Of a stretch of 48,903 nt of DNA, positions 26,252 to 35,222 are shown one piece after another. The notes under the pieces were generated by a model. The model saw only the letters and a program-made list of their open reading frames with translations, did no database searches and was not told the DNA's origin. Numbering within the stretch: the first letter of the stretch is position 1; each line of letters begins with the position of its first letter. The stretch is from positions 13,906 to 62,808 of the forward strand of contig NZ_ALWO02000005.1 of the NCBI RefSeq assembly GCF_000295935.2, given 5' to 3'. Both the position numbers and the translations under genes were made by a program. Source of the stretch: Indibacter alkaliphilus LW1. GTDB taxonomy: Bacteria; Bacteroidota; Bacteroidia; Cytophagales; Cyclobacteriaceae.

Positions 26252-27271
26252 TAATTCCCCGATCTTAGTTTTTTGTAATCCTCCAAAGCTCGCTGTTGCC
26301 ACCCACTGCCTGAATACTTTCCTTTATTTTCCTTTAAAAATTGGTTCCAGGGGTTTGAACTACCTGATTTGGTTTGAACACCCTGCCATCTTGGTTGTAC
26401 GTTAAATTGTTTGACTGCGCTTGAGCCAATTTTATTTACAAGGCCATGGGCCGATTTCGTAATATCAAGGGAGCCAGCCGGAGAGAAATAACCCTCTTCA
26501 ACGGCATAAAACAACGATGAATTGGTTCCATACTTCTTCATGTATTCCCTTACCGCATTCTGGCTATGGATAGGTCCAGCCGTTCCACTGGCTTCAGAGT
26601 TTGCGACCAATGACCACAAAGAAGTTCCTTTTAATCTGTGCCTTACTTTTAAATCCAAAGCATCATAGCTGTATCCTGAATTTGAATTATATCCATCCGG
26701 AATATCCCCAACAGGGTCATAGGAAGAAACCATAACTGAATTTTTGCCTACCTCTGTCACATACACCTCAGATCCATCAATAATTGCGGTACTTTTAACC
26801 GGCTCCGATTTTCCTTCACTATTGACCACATGGACAATTTGTTGCTCATCTCCCCCCCAAATCGCTAAGCCATGTCAATTCCTTGGTTTCATAATTGTAT
26901 GCCCATTCATCCAACCTTCCATCCGGGTCAATGCGATTCAACGGGTTGTTCTGCACGAAATTGTAGGGCGACAGCCAGGTCCGCATCTCGGACATGGGGT
27001 CCGGGGATATCCACCGGCTGACCACGTCCACCTCGTAGGAAGTCTCCAAGGCAACGGAGTCCCTCTCCACAAGTCCGACGATCCGCTTGGTATTGACGTT
27101 GAACAGCACCGACCCGATCCTCACCACGCTGTCCTAGTCGTGGAACTCGTTGAACTTCCCGTTGCTCGCCGTGGCGACCCTCGGTTGGTACCCCAGTTAG
27201 GCAAAGGGGTTCTGGGCCATTCCCTGTCCAAAAAAAGAAAGGGCGATCAGGAATAAAAACAGCTTCTTCAT
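26251..27271 (-). pseudogene. RHS-core protein with toxin-like tail, broken
   Basis: The ATG at 27271 starts a signal peptide (KKLFLFLIALSFFGQGMAQ), then FNEFHD...VLFNVNTKRIVG and the RHS core SRWISPDPMSEMRTWLSPYN...NPLNRIDPDG. The frame has TAA at 27197-27199 and TAG at 27134-27136, both where Gln would fit. At a G7 run (26852-26858) the frame shifts; with G6 it would read LSDLGGDEQQIVH and pass into the 192-codon C-terminal ORF. That tail (HGLVNKIGS...NPWNQFLKENKGKYSGSGWQQRALEDYKK) is likely the variable toxin part. Its activity is not recognised. Confidence 0.75.
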
Positions 27272-27279
27272 GGGTCTAT

Positions 27280-27492
27280 TCATTGGCTTTTAACGTGGAT
27301 ATGTCTTTGTTTTCGTATTTGTTCCAAACTCTCAATCTCTCCCTCAAGCATGGTATTCACCATTTGTTGTAAAATCTCACTAAAGGGGCTCTCTTTGCCC
27401 AGCAAGCCCTTCTTGCTGTATAACCGCTCTTTTAGACGGTCACTCATCTTTGGATCATTTAATAAATCCTCAATTGTCTTTTTCTTGTTCAT
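27280..27492 (-). pseudogene. IS256-family transposase N-terminal remnant
   Basis: The ATG at 27492 gives MNKKKTIEDLLNDPKMSDRL and then GLLGKESPFSEILQQMVNTMLEGEIES, which resembles the start of Mutator/IS256 transposases (LLGKDGxFxxLLxxxLExxLEGEM). The frame ends after a further 18 unrelated residues, and no catalytic region follows. I see only this fragment, left of an RHS-toxin gene, so it is a relic of an earlier insertion. Confidence 0.6.
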
Positions 27493-27516
27493 CTTGTGTA
27501 AAGTTAGCAGACACAC

Positions 27517-29376
27517 TTAAATGAACAGTCTCCGTAATCTTTGTAAGAAACTATTGTTACGGTAGTAAGGACTACTTGCTTCTAACTCTTCTACAAACTT
27601 ATTTCTTGGTGTACCTTCTTCATTTCTATAAAGTCCATTTCTTATTTCAGCTAGCCTAAGGTCAAGATATGTAGGCATAGAGAAAGTCCACGCCATCTTA
27701 TTACCTGCCAACATAACAGTGGATTCACTGATATCATCAGAAGTCATAGCTGCATATCTGGCAAATGTATTAAGTAATCTGGTATTCTTTATTGGATTCT
27801 TGAATGTACCATCTTTACCAAAATCTGATTGATTTCTAACAGTAAGTCTAGCTTCTGTTATCATACCAGCAATATGCATTAAGATCTGATTAGGTTTTTG
27901 TAAATTAGGATTATTATATTGTATGTCTTGAAACAAAGCCATGTAACTATTATTATCAAAATTAGTTACAGGAATACCCATTGCATTCAATAAATTTTCC
28001 ATTTGAGTCATTACTTCACCCATTTCATTCCAATTAGAAAATTTATTTTTTCTAATAAGGCTTTGTGTACCAGCAATAAGACCCTCTAATTCTTTAATAC
28101 CTTTATCATTTTTACTATATTGAACTACTCCTGACTTGTCTTTTGTAGAAGTAAACATCATACTTTGTGAAATACTTTCAGACCAAGTGTTTTTAATCTT
28201 AGTAGTTTTACTCCCTGTTTCAGCTGGATCAAATATTTTGTAATTATAATTACCAATATCACCTGCTACTTCAGTTGTGCTAAATATAACTCTGGATTTA
28301 CTAAATGCAGAAGCAAACTGTACTTGTTTCCATTCAGGCATCTGTTTTACCATTTCAGTAACATAAGCAACAGAAACATCAGTTTTGGATTTATGTTCCA
28401 GTTTTTCCATCATCTGACTTAATACAGATTCAACTTTACCTGAATCAGATTGTGTAAATATATTTGATAAAGTGTCTTCAAGTTTTCTCCATATCTGATG
28501 TGGATCTACAAAACCAGGTAAAGTATCATCTTCATCCATCTGAAGTGATTCTTCTAAACTATCTCTTTTATATTCAATTTCAGCACTTCTGTTACCAGCT
28601 TCATCAGTAACTACTTCAAATCTTGCTAAATCAGGAATAAAAGATAACATCAATTTAACATTTGCAGTAGCATTGTCTTTACTGTTTTTAAGAAAACTTT
28701 CAACTCTTACTACATCATTGGACTGTCTGATATCAGTTTCTTCTTCCTCATTAAGAAATTCATTACCTTCTTCTTCAACTACATTCTGAAGTTCATCACT
28801 ATCCATTAAAGACAATTGTCTGTCTTTTAATATTTTGATAGCTCTTTCTTTTAACCATGAAAGATCAGCTTCAGTAGCACCGACTTCAATAAGACTTTCT
28901 CTGAGAGCATTAACAACTTCAGTAACAGGAATAGACATATCATTTTCAAAATCAACATCTATCATTCTACCATCCCATCCACCAACAGCACTGAATACAA
29001 CATTTTCAACAAGTTTCTGTCTTGCTTTATTATCCAAAAAAGCTAAAGGTTTACCTGCTACAAACTGTCTTGATCCATCATGGTTGATAAAATATAACTC
29101 ACCATTTGGCATTTCTTTTAGATCAGGTTCAAATTGTTCAGTAAACCTACTTCTATCAACTTTACCAAAATCACCTATCTCCTGTAAATGCATCCAGTTA
29201 GGTTCTCTGTTACCATGAAACTTATTAAGAAATTCAGGTTCAGTCATTTTAAGATAAATGTCATTGGCTTTGGCTATACCATTTTTATCCTGACCAAAAT
29301 AATCAAGTAACTTCTTATGTGTAATAGAAGGTTTCTTATCAAATGTAGTATGAATGATGTGTTCAAAGTTTATCAT
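27517..29376 (-). CDS. 619-aa phage-like ORF, perhaps a piece of a giant virion protein
   Basis: 619 aa, without signal peptide. It is acidic, Asn/Asp/Glu-rich and AT-rich in DNA, unlike its neighbours. Blocks such as VESFLKNSKDNATANVKLMLSFIP and WKQVQFASAFSKSRVIFS remind me of the internal parts of the very large proteins of crAss-like phages (the virion RNA polymerase class), which have similar AT-rich texture. A stop codon directly precedes the ATG and the C-terminus stops abruptly next to an IS256 relic, so it may be a fragment. The identification is from memory of pattern and is tentative. Confidence 0.5.
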   Translation of the reverse strand: MINFEHIIHTTFDKKPSITHKKLLDYFGQDKNGIAKANDIYLKMTEPEFLNKFHGNREPNWMHLQEIGDFGKVDRSRFTEQFEPDLKEMPNGELYFINHDGSRQFVAGKPLAFLDNKARQKLVENVVFSAVGGWDGRMIDVDFENDMSIPVTEVVNALRESLIEVGATEADLSWLKERAIKILKDRQLSLMDSDELQNVVEEEGNEFLNEEEETDIRQSNDVVRVESFLKNSKDNATANVKLMLSFIPDLARFEVVTDEAGNRSAEIEYKRDSLEESLQMDEDDTLPGFVDPHQIWRKLEDTLSNIFTQSDSGKVESVLSQMMEKLEHKSKTDVSVAYVTEMVKQMPEWKQVQFASAFSKSRVIFSTTEVAGDIGNYNYKIFDPAETGSKTTKIKNTWSESISQSMMFTSTKDKSGVVQYSKNDKGIKELEGLIAGTQSLIRKNKFSNWNEMGEVMTQMENLLNAMGIPVTNFDNNSYMALFQDIQYNNPNLQKPNQILMHIAGMITEARLTVRNQSDFGKDGTFKNPIKNTRLLNTFARYAAMTSDDISESTVMLAGNKMAWTFSMPTYLDLRLAEIRNGLYRNEEGTPRNKFVEELEASSPYYRNNSFLQRLRRLFI

Positions 29377-29420
29377 TTAATGTCTTTAAATAATCTAGTT
29401 TTATGATAGAATATTTTAAA

Positions 29421-29735
29421 TCAAACATTTCTAAACCTTCTAGGTACACAAGTCTCGTGGCATTTGGTGATTTGGTAAAATGCGCCACGTGCTTCTTCTT
29501 CCCGCCTGGTGAGGGTGTTGGCCTCGCTAAACCAAAAGCATTTTTGGATATAGCAAGACTTGGCTTCAAACTCCTCCGATAATTTTTTGATGATTTTTTC
29601 CTCAGAAAAATGCTCCCAAACCAGCTCGGTGATGCGCTGATCGATTTCTACAGGTGGCCTAAAGCTATTCCACTCAGCTGCCATGATTTTTCTGGCTTCT
29701 AACTTTTCCTCTTCGCTGAATTCTTCCATTTCCAT
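29421..29735 (-). CDS. hypothetical protein
   Basis: 104 aa. The first 65 residues are Glu/Lys-rich and helical (EEEKLEARKIMAAEWNSF, ITELVWEHFSEEKIIKKL), then the tail is Cys-rich (QKCFWFSEAN, KCHETCVPRRF) and looks less natural. A second frame (29363-29569) overlaps it. It may be a truncated or frameshifted gene at the edge of the phage-like ORF. No family recognised. Confidence 0.4.
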   Translation of the reverse strand: MEMEEFSEEEKLEARKIMAAEWNSFRPPVEIDQRITELVWEHFSEEKIIKKLSEEFEAKSCYIQKCFWFSEANTLTRREEEARGAFYQITKCHETCVPRRFRNV

Positions 29736-29856
29736 TAGTCTTCCAAAGTAATATATTGGGTTGTAAAATCAATTTAAAAAAAATATTGGAAATCCTTCGT
29801 TTTCTTTGCGTTTGCGCTCTTGCATAAAAAATTCTTCTCTACTTATGCTCATTCCC

Positions 29857-30327
29857 CTACTCCAAGCTGTACCACTCCACTTCCAATGGCATCCTTCTAC
29901 CTCGGGCTTCGGGAGCAAAGTGGGTTGATAAGTAATCGACTATAGGTTCTTCATAAGGACCCAAGTCCCAAAACCCCTGTGTGTCCTGCATCCATTGGAT
30001 TACCTGAATCCAGCCTTCCCGGGTAAACCTGTTTTGTGTCACTAGCTTGGCTGAGTGACAATTGGTGCAGTTGGTCAATACCAGTTGCAAGCCTTCACCT
30101 TGTACCAAGCCAACTTCCTCTATGCGTTCTGCAGTCCATTCATCTTCATCGACAGGAGCCACTTCTGCTGTGGTTTCTTTTTTCGTTTTTGAGAACCATC
30201 TGGAGAGTGTTTCCGGTTGATATTGTACCAGAAGCACAAAACTGATGGCAGCCACAACCATCACAACCATCAAAAGTCCTAAAGCTGAAATCGCTGTAAT
30301 TAATTTTCTGATATCCTGCTCTCTCAT
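29857..30327 (-). CDS. monohaem cytochrome c subunit (SorB-like)
   Basis: 156 aa. A membrane helix (ALGLLMVVMVVAAISFVLLV, residues 15-34) anchors a periplasmic domain with the haem c motif CTNCH at residues 87-91. Met113 (WMQDT) is a candidate axial ligand. The gene lies 1 bp after the molybdoenzyme gene, so it is the electron acceptor subunit that takes electrons from sulfite oxidation and passes them to the respiratory chain. Confidence 0.85.
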   Translation of the reverse strand: MREQDIRKLITAISALGLLMVVMVVAAISFVLLVQYQPETLSRWFSKTKKETTAEVAPVDEDEWTAERIEEVGLVQGEGLQLVLTNCTNCHSAKLVTQNRFTREGWIQVIQWMQDTQGFWDLGPYEEPIVDYLSTHFAPEARGRRMPLEVEWYSLE

Positions 30328-30328
30328 T

Positions 30329-31639
30329 TTAGCTTACTTTCACGGCAATTCTATGGCAGGCATTGTTGAGGTAGCCCTTAGGGTTCCATCCAGGGACCAC
30401 CATGGGTTGGCTACGTCCTTTATTGTCTGTAGCCATGGCCCATACTTCATAATATCCTTTTTTCGGAAACTTAATCTGAGCCTGAAAATGCTGCCAAGCA
30501 AATCTATTGACAGGTTTTTCAAGTCTACAGGATTGCCAGGTGCTTCCAAAATCGATCGAATAAGCAACCTGATTTACCTCTTCTTCACCTGCCCAGGCAT
30601 GTCCACGAATTTCAAGGTTTCTTCCTAAGGGAAACTCAGCTCCTGATTTGGGAAAAGTGATGATAGACTTCACGGGCATTGATTCTATAATACGCATATT
30701 TTCATCAGGTGTCCTTTCTCCTGGCTCTACAGGTTCTATGGGAACTCTATATGAGGGAGATTCCATTTTTGAGCCATCATGGGTTTTGTTTCTCACCGAC
30801 AATGCTTTCAACCACTTGCCAGAAACGGAAGCTGGATAGCCTCCCGCCACCAATCTCAAGGGATATCCATGCGCCAAGGGAATATCCTTACCGTTCATTT
30901 GAAAAGCAACCAAAGTTTCTTCTTGCATGGCTTTAGCAATGGGGATACCTCTTGAGATGGATTCTTTACCAGGATCTCCGCTTAGGTGGGAATCTGCACC
31001 GTGATAGCCTATGTACACCGCATCTTTTTTTATTCCTACATCGTCCAATAGGTCTTTAAGTCTTATTCCTGTCCATTGCGCGCATGAAACTGCACCCTGC
31101 CCCCATTGATTGCCTTCAGCAGGAGGGTAAAATTCACCTCTACCATTGCCGCCACATTCTAGGGTGAGCTGATAAGTATGGGTTTTGAACTTGGACTTCA
31201 ACTCGTCAAGTGTATAGCTTTTTTCCTGATTGACGGATTCTCCCCTAATGGTCAATGTCCAGGAGGAAGTCTCGATTTTTTCCGGAATAAGCCCGTTGTT
31301 TCTGACAAACATTTTTTCAGCAGGCGTCACTTTTTCATCAAGTAGATGTATGGGGGTTTCCACATTCCAAGGCCTGTCATTGAGAACTTTCAAAGCAGGG
31401 TCCTTACCCATAGACTTGAGGCTGTCCTGCTCTTCCAAAAATACAGGGACATATCCCTTGGGCATATTTCCAGCAAAAACGATCTCGGCACCTAATGCTG
31501 ATGCCAGGGATGCCATACTGATTTTTTTTATAAATGCTCTTCTTTCCTTTTTCACGGATGGTACGATTGAATATTGAAAATTAAGGTTTAGGATGCCTTT
31601 ATCCAAGGAGCTGGTGGAATTGCTGGCTTTCTGACTCAT
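30329..31639 (-). CDS. molybdopterin sulfite dehydrogenase (SorA-like)
   Basis: 436 aa as read. A twin-arginine signal (KKERRAFIKKISM) sits at residues 31-43, so translation may begin at a GTG at 31555. The Mo-cofactor domain has the conserved Cys in LTLECGGNGRGEFY and the substrate-side GYHGADSHLSGDPG; the C-terminal part is the Mo-co dimerisation domain (SIDFGSTWQSCRLEKP...WAMATDNKGRSQP). It oxidises sulfite to sulfate in the periplasm. With the downstream cytochrome c it forms a SorAB-type pair. Other sulfite-oxidase-fold enzymes act on related substrates. Confidence 0.87.
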   Translation of the reverse strand: MSQKASNSTSSLDKGILNLNFQYSIVPSVKKERRAFIKKISMASLASALGAEIVFAGNMPKGYVPVFLEEQDSLKSMGKDPALKVLNDRPWNVETPIHLLDEKVTPAEKMFVRNNGLIPEKIETSSWTLTIRGESVNQEKSYTLDELKSKFKTHTYQLTLECGGNGRGEFYPPAEGNQWGQGAVSCAQWTGIRLKDLLDDVGIKKDAVYIGYHGADSHLSGDPGKESISRGIPIAKAMQEETLVAFQMNGKDIPLAHGYPLRLVAGGYPASVSGKWLKALSVRNKTHDGSKMESPSYRVPIEPVEPGERTPDENMRIIESMPVKSIITFPKSGAEFPLGRNLEIRGHAWAGEEEVNQVAYSIDFGSTWQSCRLEKPVNRFAWQHFQAQIKFPKKGYYEVWAMATDNKGRSQPMVVPGWNPKGYLNNACHRIAVKVS

Positions 31640-31709
31640 TAATTTTTTTAAAAAAACAAAATAGACAGGTACATGTTAAATGATTACTAAACCATAAAAA
31701 TTTTAAACC

Positions 31710-31907
31710 ATGTCAGAATCAAAAGAAAATATTCAATCTTGGCCGGATTTGGCCATTGGTCTTTATGAAAAACTTACAGGAAAAGGAGCAGTAATTTCCT
31801 ATGAGTTTGAAGATTTTAACTTAGGGGTTCCCAGAGAAGTTGGATCCAGTGATGTGACCACTTGGAAAATCAACGGGAAACTCAAAATTTCAACATCCGA
31901 AAAATAA
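31710..31907 (+). CDS. small conserved hypothetical protein
   Basis: 65 aa: ESKENIQSWPDLAIGLYEKLTGKGAVISYEFEDFNLGVP is a compact, soluble pattern I recall in other Bacteroidota small proteins. There is no signal peptide. Divergent from sorA. Function unknown; it may be a small regulator or binding protein. Confidence 0.65.
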   Translation: MSESKENIQSWPDLAIGLYEKLTGKGAVISYEFEDFNLGVPREVGSSDVTTWKINGKLKISTSEK

Positions 31908-31912
31908 ATGGT

Positions 31913-32203
31913 ATGTATCCTGTACAATTGATCTCGGATTTGCATATAGAAGGAGAAAACTTTCAGATTGATGTTTTGAGCAACGAAAGTGAAATTGCTG
32001 TTGCCATTAGTGGTGCCAGTATCCCAAAAATAGGATTGCCTTTGCGTCAATTAATTTCAATCGCGAGAAAACAACCTTTCTCCACTGAACAGGTGATATC
32101 AATTGTTTACAATCAAAAAGAGATTTACCATTCCGGTAAATCTCTTTTATCCAGATTTAATTATTTTTTTCTTTTCAGGACTTTATTTAAAAATATGTTT
32201 TAA
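31913..32203 (+). CDS. hypothetical small ORF across a terminator
   Basis: 96 aa from the ATG at 31913. It begins 6 bp after the previous gene and its first two-thirds look like a plausible protein (FQIDVLSNESEIAVAISG). Yet the last part runs through a perfect terminator hairpin at 32116-32148, so the 3' end is doubtful. It could be a genuine small gene with the terminator inside its end, or chance. Confidence 0.35.
   Translation: MYPVQLISDLHIEGENFQIDVLSNESEIAVAISGASIPKIGLPLRQLISIARKQPFSTEQVISIVYNQKEIYHSGKSLLSRFNYFFLFRTLFKNMF
32116..32148. terminator. perfect bidirectional terminator
   Basis: AAAAGAGATTTACC and its exact inverse flank ATTCC. Both arms end in A/T runs, so it can stop transcription from the small plus-strand genes and from the convergent ABC operon. 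Confidence 0.85.
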
Positions 32204-32209
32204 ACTAAA

Positions 32210-32905
32210 TTAAGTCCCAAAGTATTCATTCAACTCATTTACCATCAGCTCTTTTTCTTTGATATCCTTGATCACAACACCTTTTTCAAGCAAGACTATT
32301 CTTTCGCAGATTTCTGTGACATGATTCAGGTCATGACTTGAAATCAGAAATGTAATCTGGGATTTTTCTATTTCATTAAGAATCAGTTTTTTCAATCTGT
32401 TCTGAGAGCTAGGGTCAAGATTTTCAAAGGGCTCATCCAGCAAGACCACTTCAGGATTTCCCATCAATGCGGCAGCTATTCCGACCTTTTTGAGGTTGCC
32501 CTTGGATAAATCCCTTATATATTTCTTTTTACCCAAAATCTCATCATTAAATAGCTCATGAAACCTTTCTAAGTGCAAGCTTAGGTCTGCATCAGACATT
32601 CTGTACATTTTACGAAGTGCTTCAAAATATTCATCTGGAGTCAGATAAGACAATAGCATATGCTCGTCGAGGTATGCACCTACTTTCCATTTCCAATCTT
32701 CTGATTGACTTACGTCTTCCTCATCTATCGTGACCTTGCCTGATGTGGCCCGAACCAGATCAAGGATGATTCGGAAAAGAGTGGTTTTGCCTGCCCCGTT
32801 GTTGCCTACCAGGCCAAAACATTCTGCTTTGGGAATAAAAAGATTCGGTACATCAAGTACCACGACATCTTTATACTGCTTCTTGAGTCCTTCTATAGTA
32901 ATCAT
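32210..32905 (-). CDS. ABC transporter ATP-binding protein
   Basis: 231 aa, a single NBD. Walker A is GNNGAGKTT (34-42), the signature is LSKGNLKK, Walker B VVLLDEPFENLDP and the switch His lies in ISSHDLNHV. The stop of the upstream permease gene overlaps its ATG by 4 bp. It drives the membrane partner encoded there, exporting an unknown molecule. Confidence 0.93.
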   Translation of the reverse strand: MITIEGLKKQYKDVVVLDVPNLFIPKAECFGLVGNNGAGKTTLFRIILDLVRATSGKVTIDEEDVSQSEDWKWKVGAYLDEHMLLSYLTPDEYFEALRKMYRMSDADLSLHLERFHELFNDEILGKKKYIRDLSKGNLKKVGIAAALMGNPEVVLLDEPFENLDPSSQNRLKKLILNEIEKSQITFLISSHDLNHVTEICERIVLLEKGVVIKDIKEKELMVNELNEYFGT

Positions 32906-34389
32906 ATTTCTTGTCTGAATGAGGATGAAATTTCATATCTGTTATCCAATACACGTTGTACCGAGATTTTGGAAAGTGGTTTGAAGGCAATGATTCCAGC
33001 CATGCCCACAATGGCCAATGCAGCCAAGCCTATATATTGATTGAAAATCAGGGCAAATGGTAAATAGACAACGTAAGGCGCGACCAGCATAGGAATGATC
33101 ATCAGGAATTGGGCAATACCCACTCCCTCGTAATTGAACATCGCGCCTTTGTTGAGGTCCATAGGTTTAGGTTTCCAAAGAGATAAATATATCACCAGAT
33201 GTATGACCAGCCCCATATTGAAAAGGAAAGTAGCTAAATGGATCAATAGAATGTCCCACCCAAAATAAACATAAGGTATAGAAGCAAGTAAGCAAAGAAT
33301 AGAAACCACTATAAAAAGAAGATATTTGCCTTTGATCAAAGCTTCCACTCCCTCTCTTTTTTGGAGGAAAAAATCAAAGTTGGCAGAATTCCAGCTCAGG
33401 AAAAGTTGTCCGTATTGGAGCATAAAAATCCCTGTGATAAATGAACCTACAAAGACAAATAAATGACTGAATCCTTCATCTGCTTTGTATTGAGGATTGT
33501 TATAAAATATCAAACCATAAAGAAGAAAGAAACCTGCAAGCATCAGGTAAGTCCTGGATTTTTTATGTCTTATGATCAGCTTCCATTCCAAGTTTGCAAA
33601 CTCTCCAGCCAAACCAAATCTTGACAAAAATCCAAGGTCTTGATTTGCAAAACGTATGTTTTCTTCCTGTGATAAATCTTCCAGGTAAGCATTATTACTG
33701 TAGTAAATAAATGCCAATTGATAAAGCCCACCAAAAACGCCTAAAAGGACAAGTACCGGGATAGGAGAAGTCAAACACCAGTCGAACAAAGGTTTGATGA
33801 TTTCCCCGAGGTTGTACCATCCGAAATAGTTTGATCCTGCACCAAGCAGCAAGACTAAAAACACTATTCCTATTCCGGTCAGGCTATCTTCGAATTTTTG
33901 TTTAAACCAAAGCATCAGCCAATGCAAAGACCAGCTGGTCAATACTACAGCCGCAATCCAGGAAATGGCTGCAGTATCTCCAAACCTTGGGAGAATTTCC
34001 CGATAAGCAAAAGGGCCAAAAAGCAATGGAGCGATCAAAGTCAAAGGCGAAATAAAGCTTCTTCCGAGTAGAAAGTGTATGATTTTACTTTTCTTGATGG
34101 GAAGGTGTAAAAAGCGCTCCAGCTCCATTACGGGCAGTTGCTGGGTAAAATACCGGTACATAAACTCGAAAAGAAAGAAATAAATCAGTCCAGAACTCAA
34201 TGTGGTATAAGCGTCTGCATTTTCAACTACCTTCTCCAATACATCTTTAAGTACTATTCCCAGTAAAAGCACATAGGCTAAGAGTACCACGGCCATAAAT
34301 GCTAAAAATATCGCTACTAAAGCAGACTTTGCAAAGGAAGTCGAGCGCATGCTTTTGAGCAGTTCTAATTTGATAAGTTGCAAAACCAT
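32902..34389 (-). CDS. DUF5687-type ABC exporter membrane protein
   Basis: 495 aa with about ten to twelve hydrophobic segments and basic loops; no signal peptide. The layout (N-terminal MVLQLIKLELLKSMRSTSFAK, paired membrane blocks, NNPQYKADEGFSHLF loop) is what I know from the DUF5687 permeases of Bacteroidota, always next to an ABC ATPase. Substrate unknown. The pair forms a two-gene operon. Confidence 0.85.
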   Translation of the reverse strand: MVLQLIKLELLKSMRSTSFAKSALVAIFLAFMAVVLLAYVLLLGIVLKDVLEKVVENADAYTTLSSGLIYFFLFEFMYRYFTQQLPVMELERFLHLPIKKSKIIHFLLGRSFISPLTLIAPLLFGPFAYREILPRFGDTAAISWIAAVVLTSWSLHWLMLWFKQKFEDSLTGIGIVFLVLLLGAGSNYFGWYNLGEIIKPLFDWCLTSPIPVLVLLGVFGGLYQLAFIYYSNNAYLEDLSQEENIRFANQDLGFLSRFGLAGEFANLEWKLIIRHKKSRTYLMLAGFFLLYGLIFYNNPQYKADEGFSHLFVFVGSFITGIFMLQYGQLFLSWNSANFDFFLQKREGVEALIKGKYLLFIVVSILCLLASIPYVYFGWDILLIHLATFLFNMGLVIHLVIYLSLWKPKPMDLNKGAMFNYEGVGIAQFLMIIPMLVAPYVVYLPFALIFNQYIGLAALAIVGMAGIIAFKPLSKISVQRVLDNRYEISSSFRQEI

Positions 34390-34490
34390 AAGGGCAGAAT
34401 TAAAAGTTGCTCGTAATTTAATGTAATTTTAAATTGGTTTTTTAACAAAACTAAAAAAAGCTTAAATACCAAGTTAATTATTTTGAACAA

Positions 34491-35222
34491 ATGAAGGATT
34501 TGATACAGGAAAGAGAATTTTCAGATATAGTCGAAGAAAGAAGGTCCGTGCGGGTTTTTGATCAAAGAGAAAACTTCAATCATCAGGTAATACAGGAATG
34601 TCTGGAGTTGGCAACTTTAGCTCCCAATAGCTCCAATTTGCAACTTTGGGAATTTTACAGGGTGCCAGAATCCTCTAAGCTAAAAAAGGCCCTGGCAGAG
34701 ATATGTATGAGGCAGAGTGCGGCCAGAACAGCGAGGGAATTGGTCGTGATCGTAGCCCGCAGGGATAATTGGAAGGAAAGAGCCCGGGCCAATTACGAAC
34801 AGGTTAAGAAAAATTACAATGGAATAAACCCAAAGAAAGAGAAGCAAGTGCTTTCCTATTATGGGAAGCTGATACCGAGGTTATATTCCAAATATCCTTT
34901 TTGGTCTCTGACCAAGCGTTTGATTGCTTGGTTGGTAGGACTGAAAAGACCTATGGTTAGAGAAGTGTCCGAAACAGATGTAAGAATTTCAGTCCATAAA
35001 AGCGTAGCACTAGCGGCCATGACCTTTATGTATGCCATGAAATCCAAAGGGTACGACACCTGTCCTTTGGAGGGTTTTGACTCTAAAAGGGTGAAGAAAC
35101 TACTGGATCTACCGAAATCAGCTGAAATATCCATGGTCATCGCTTGCGGAAAAGGGCTCCCCGAAGGAATCTACGGAGAGAGATTCAGGGTTCCCAGTGA
35201 GGAAGTGATTTTTGAGAAATGA
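34491..35222 (+). CDS. nitroreductase-family flavoprotein
   Basis: 243 aa. The N-terminal ERRSVRVFDQRENF and LELATLAPNSSNLQLWEFYRVP blocks and the C-terminal ISMVIACGKGLPEGIYGERFR follow the FMN-binding nitroreductase fold. It would reduce nitro or quinone compounds with NAD(P)H; the natural substrate is not known. No signal peptide. Single gene. Confidence 0.85.
   Translation: MKDLIQEREFSDIVEERRSVRVFDQRENFNHQVIQECLELATLAPNSSNLQLWEFYRVPESSKLKKALAEICMRQSAARTARELVVIVARRDNWKERARANYEQVKKNYNGINPKKEKQVLSYYGKLIPRLYSKYPFWSLTKRLIAWLVGLKRPMVREVSETDVRISVHKSVALAAMTFMYAMKSKGYDTCPLEGFDSKRVKKLLDLPKSAEISMVIACGKGLPEGIYGERFRVPSEEVIFEK

Noticed and set aside
18731-29856. A classic ssrA-integrated genomic island with att sites
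   Set aside because: I found neither an integrase nor a second copy of the ssrA 3' end downstream, so only composition and gene content hint at transfer.
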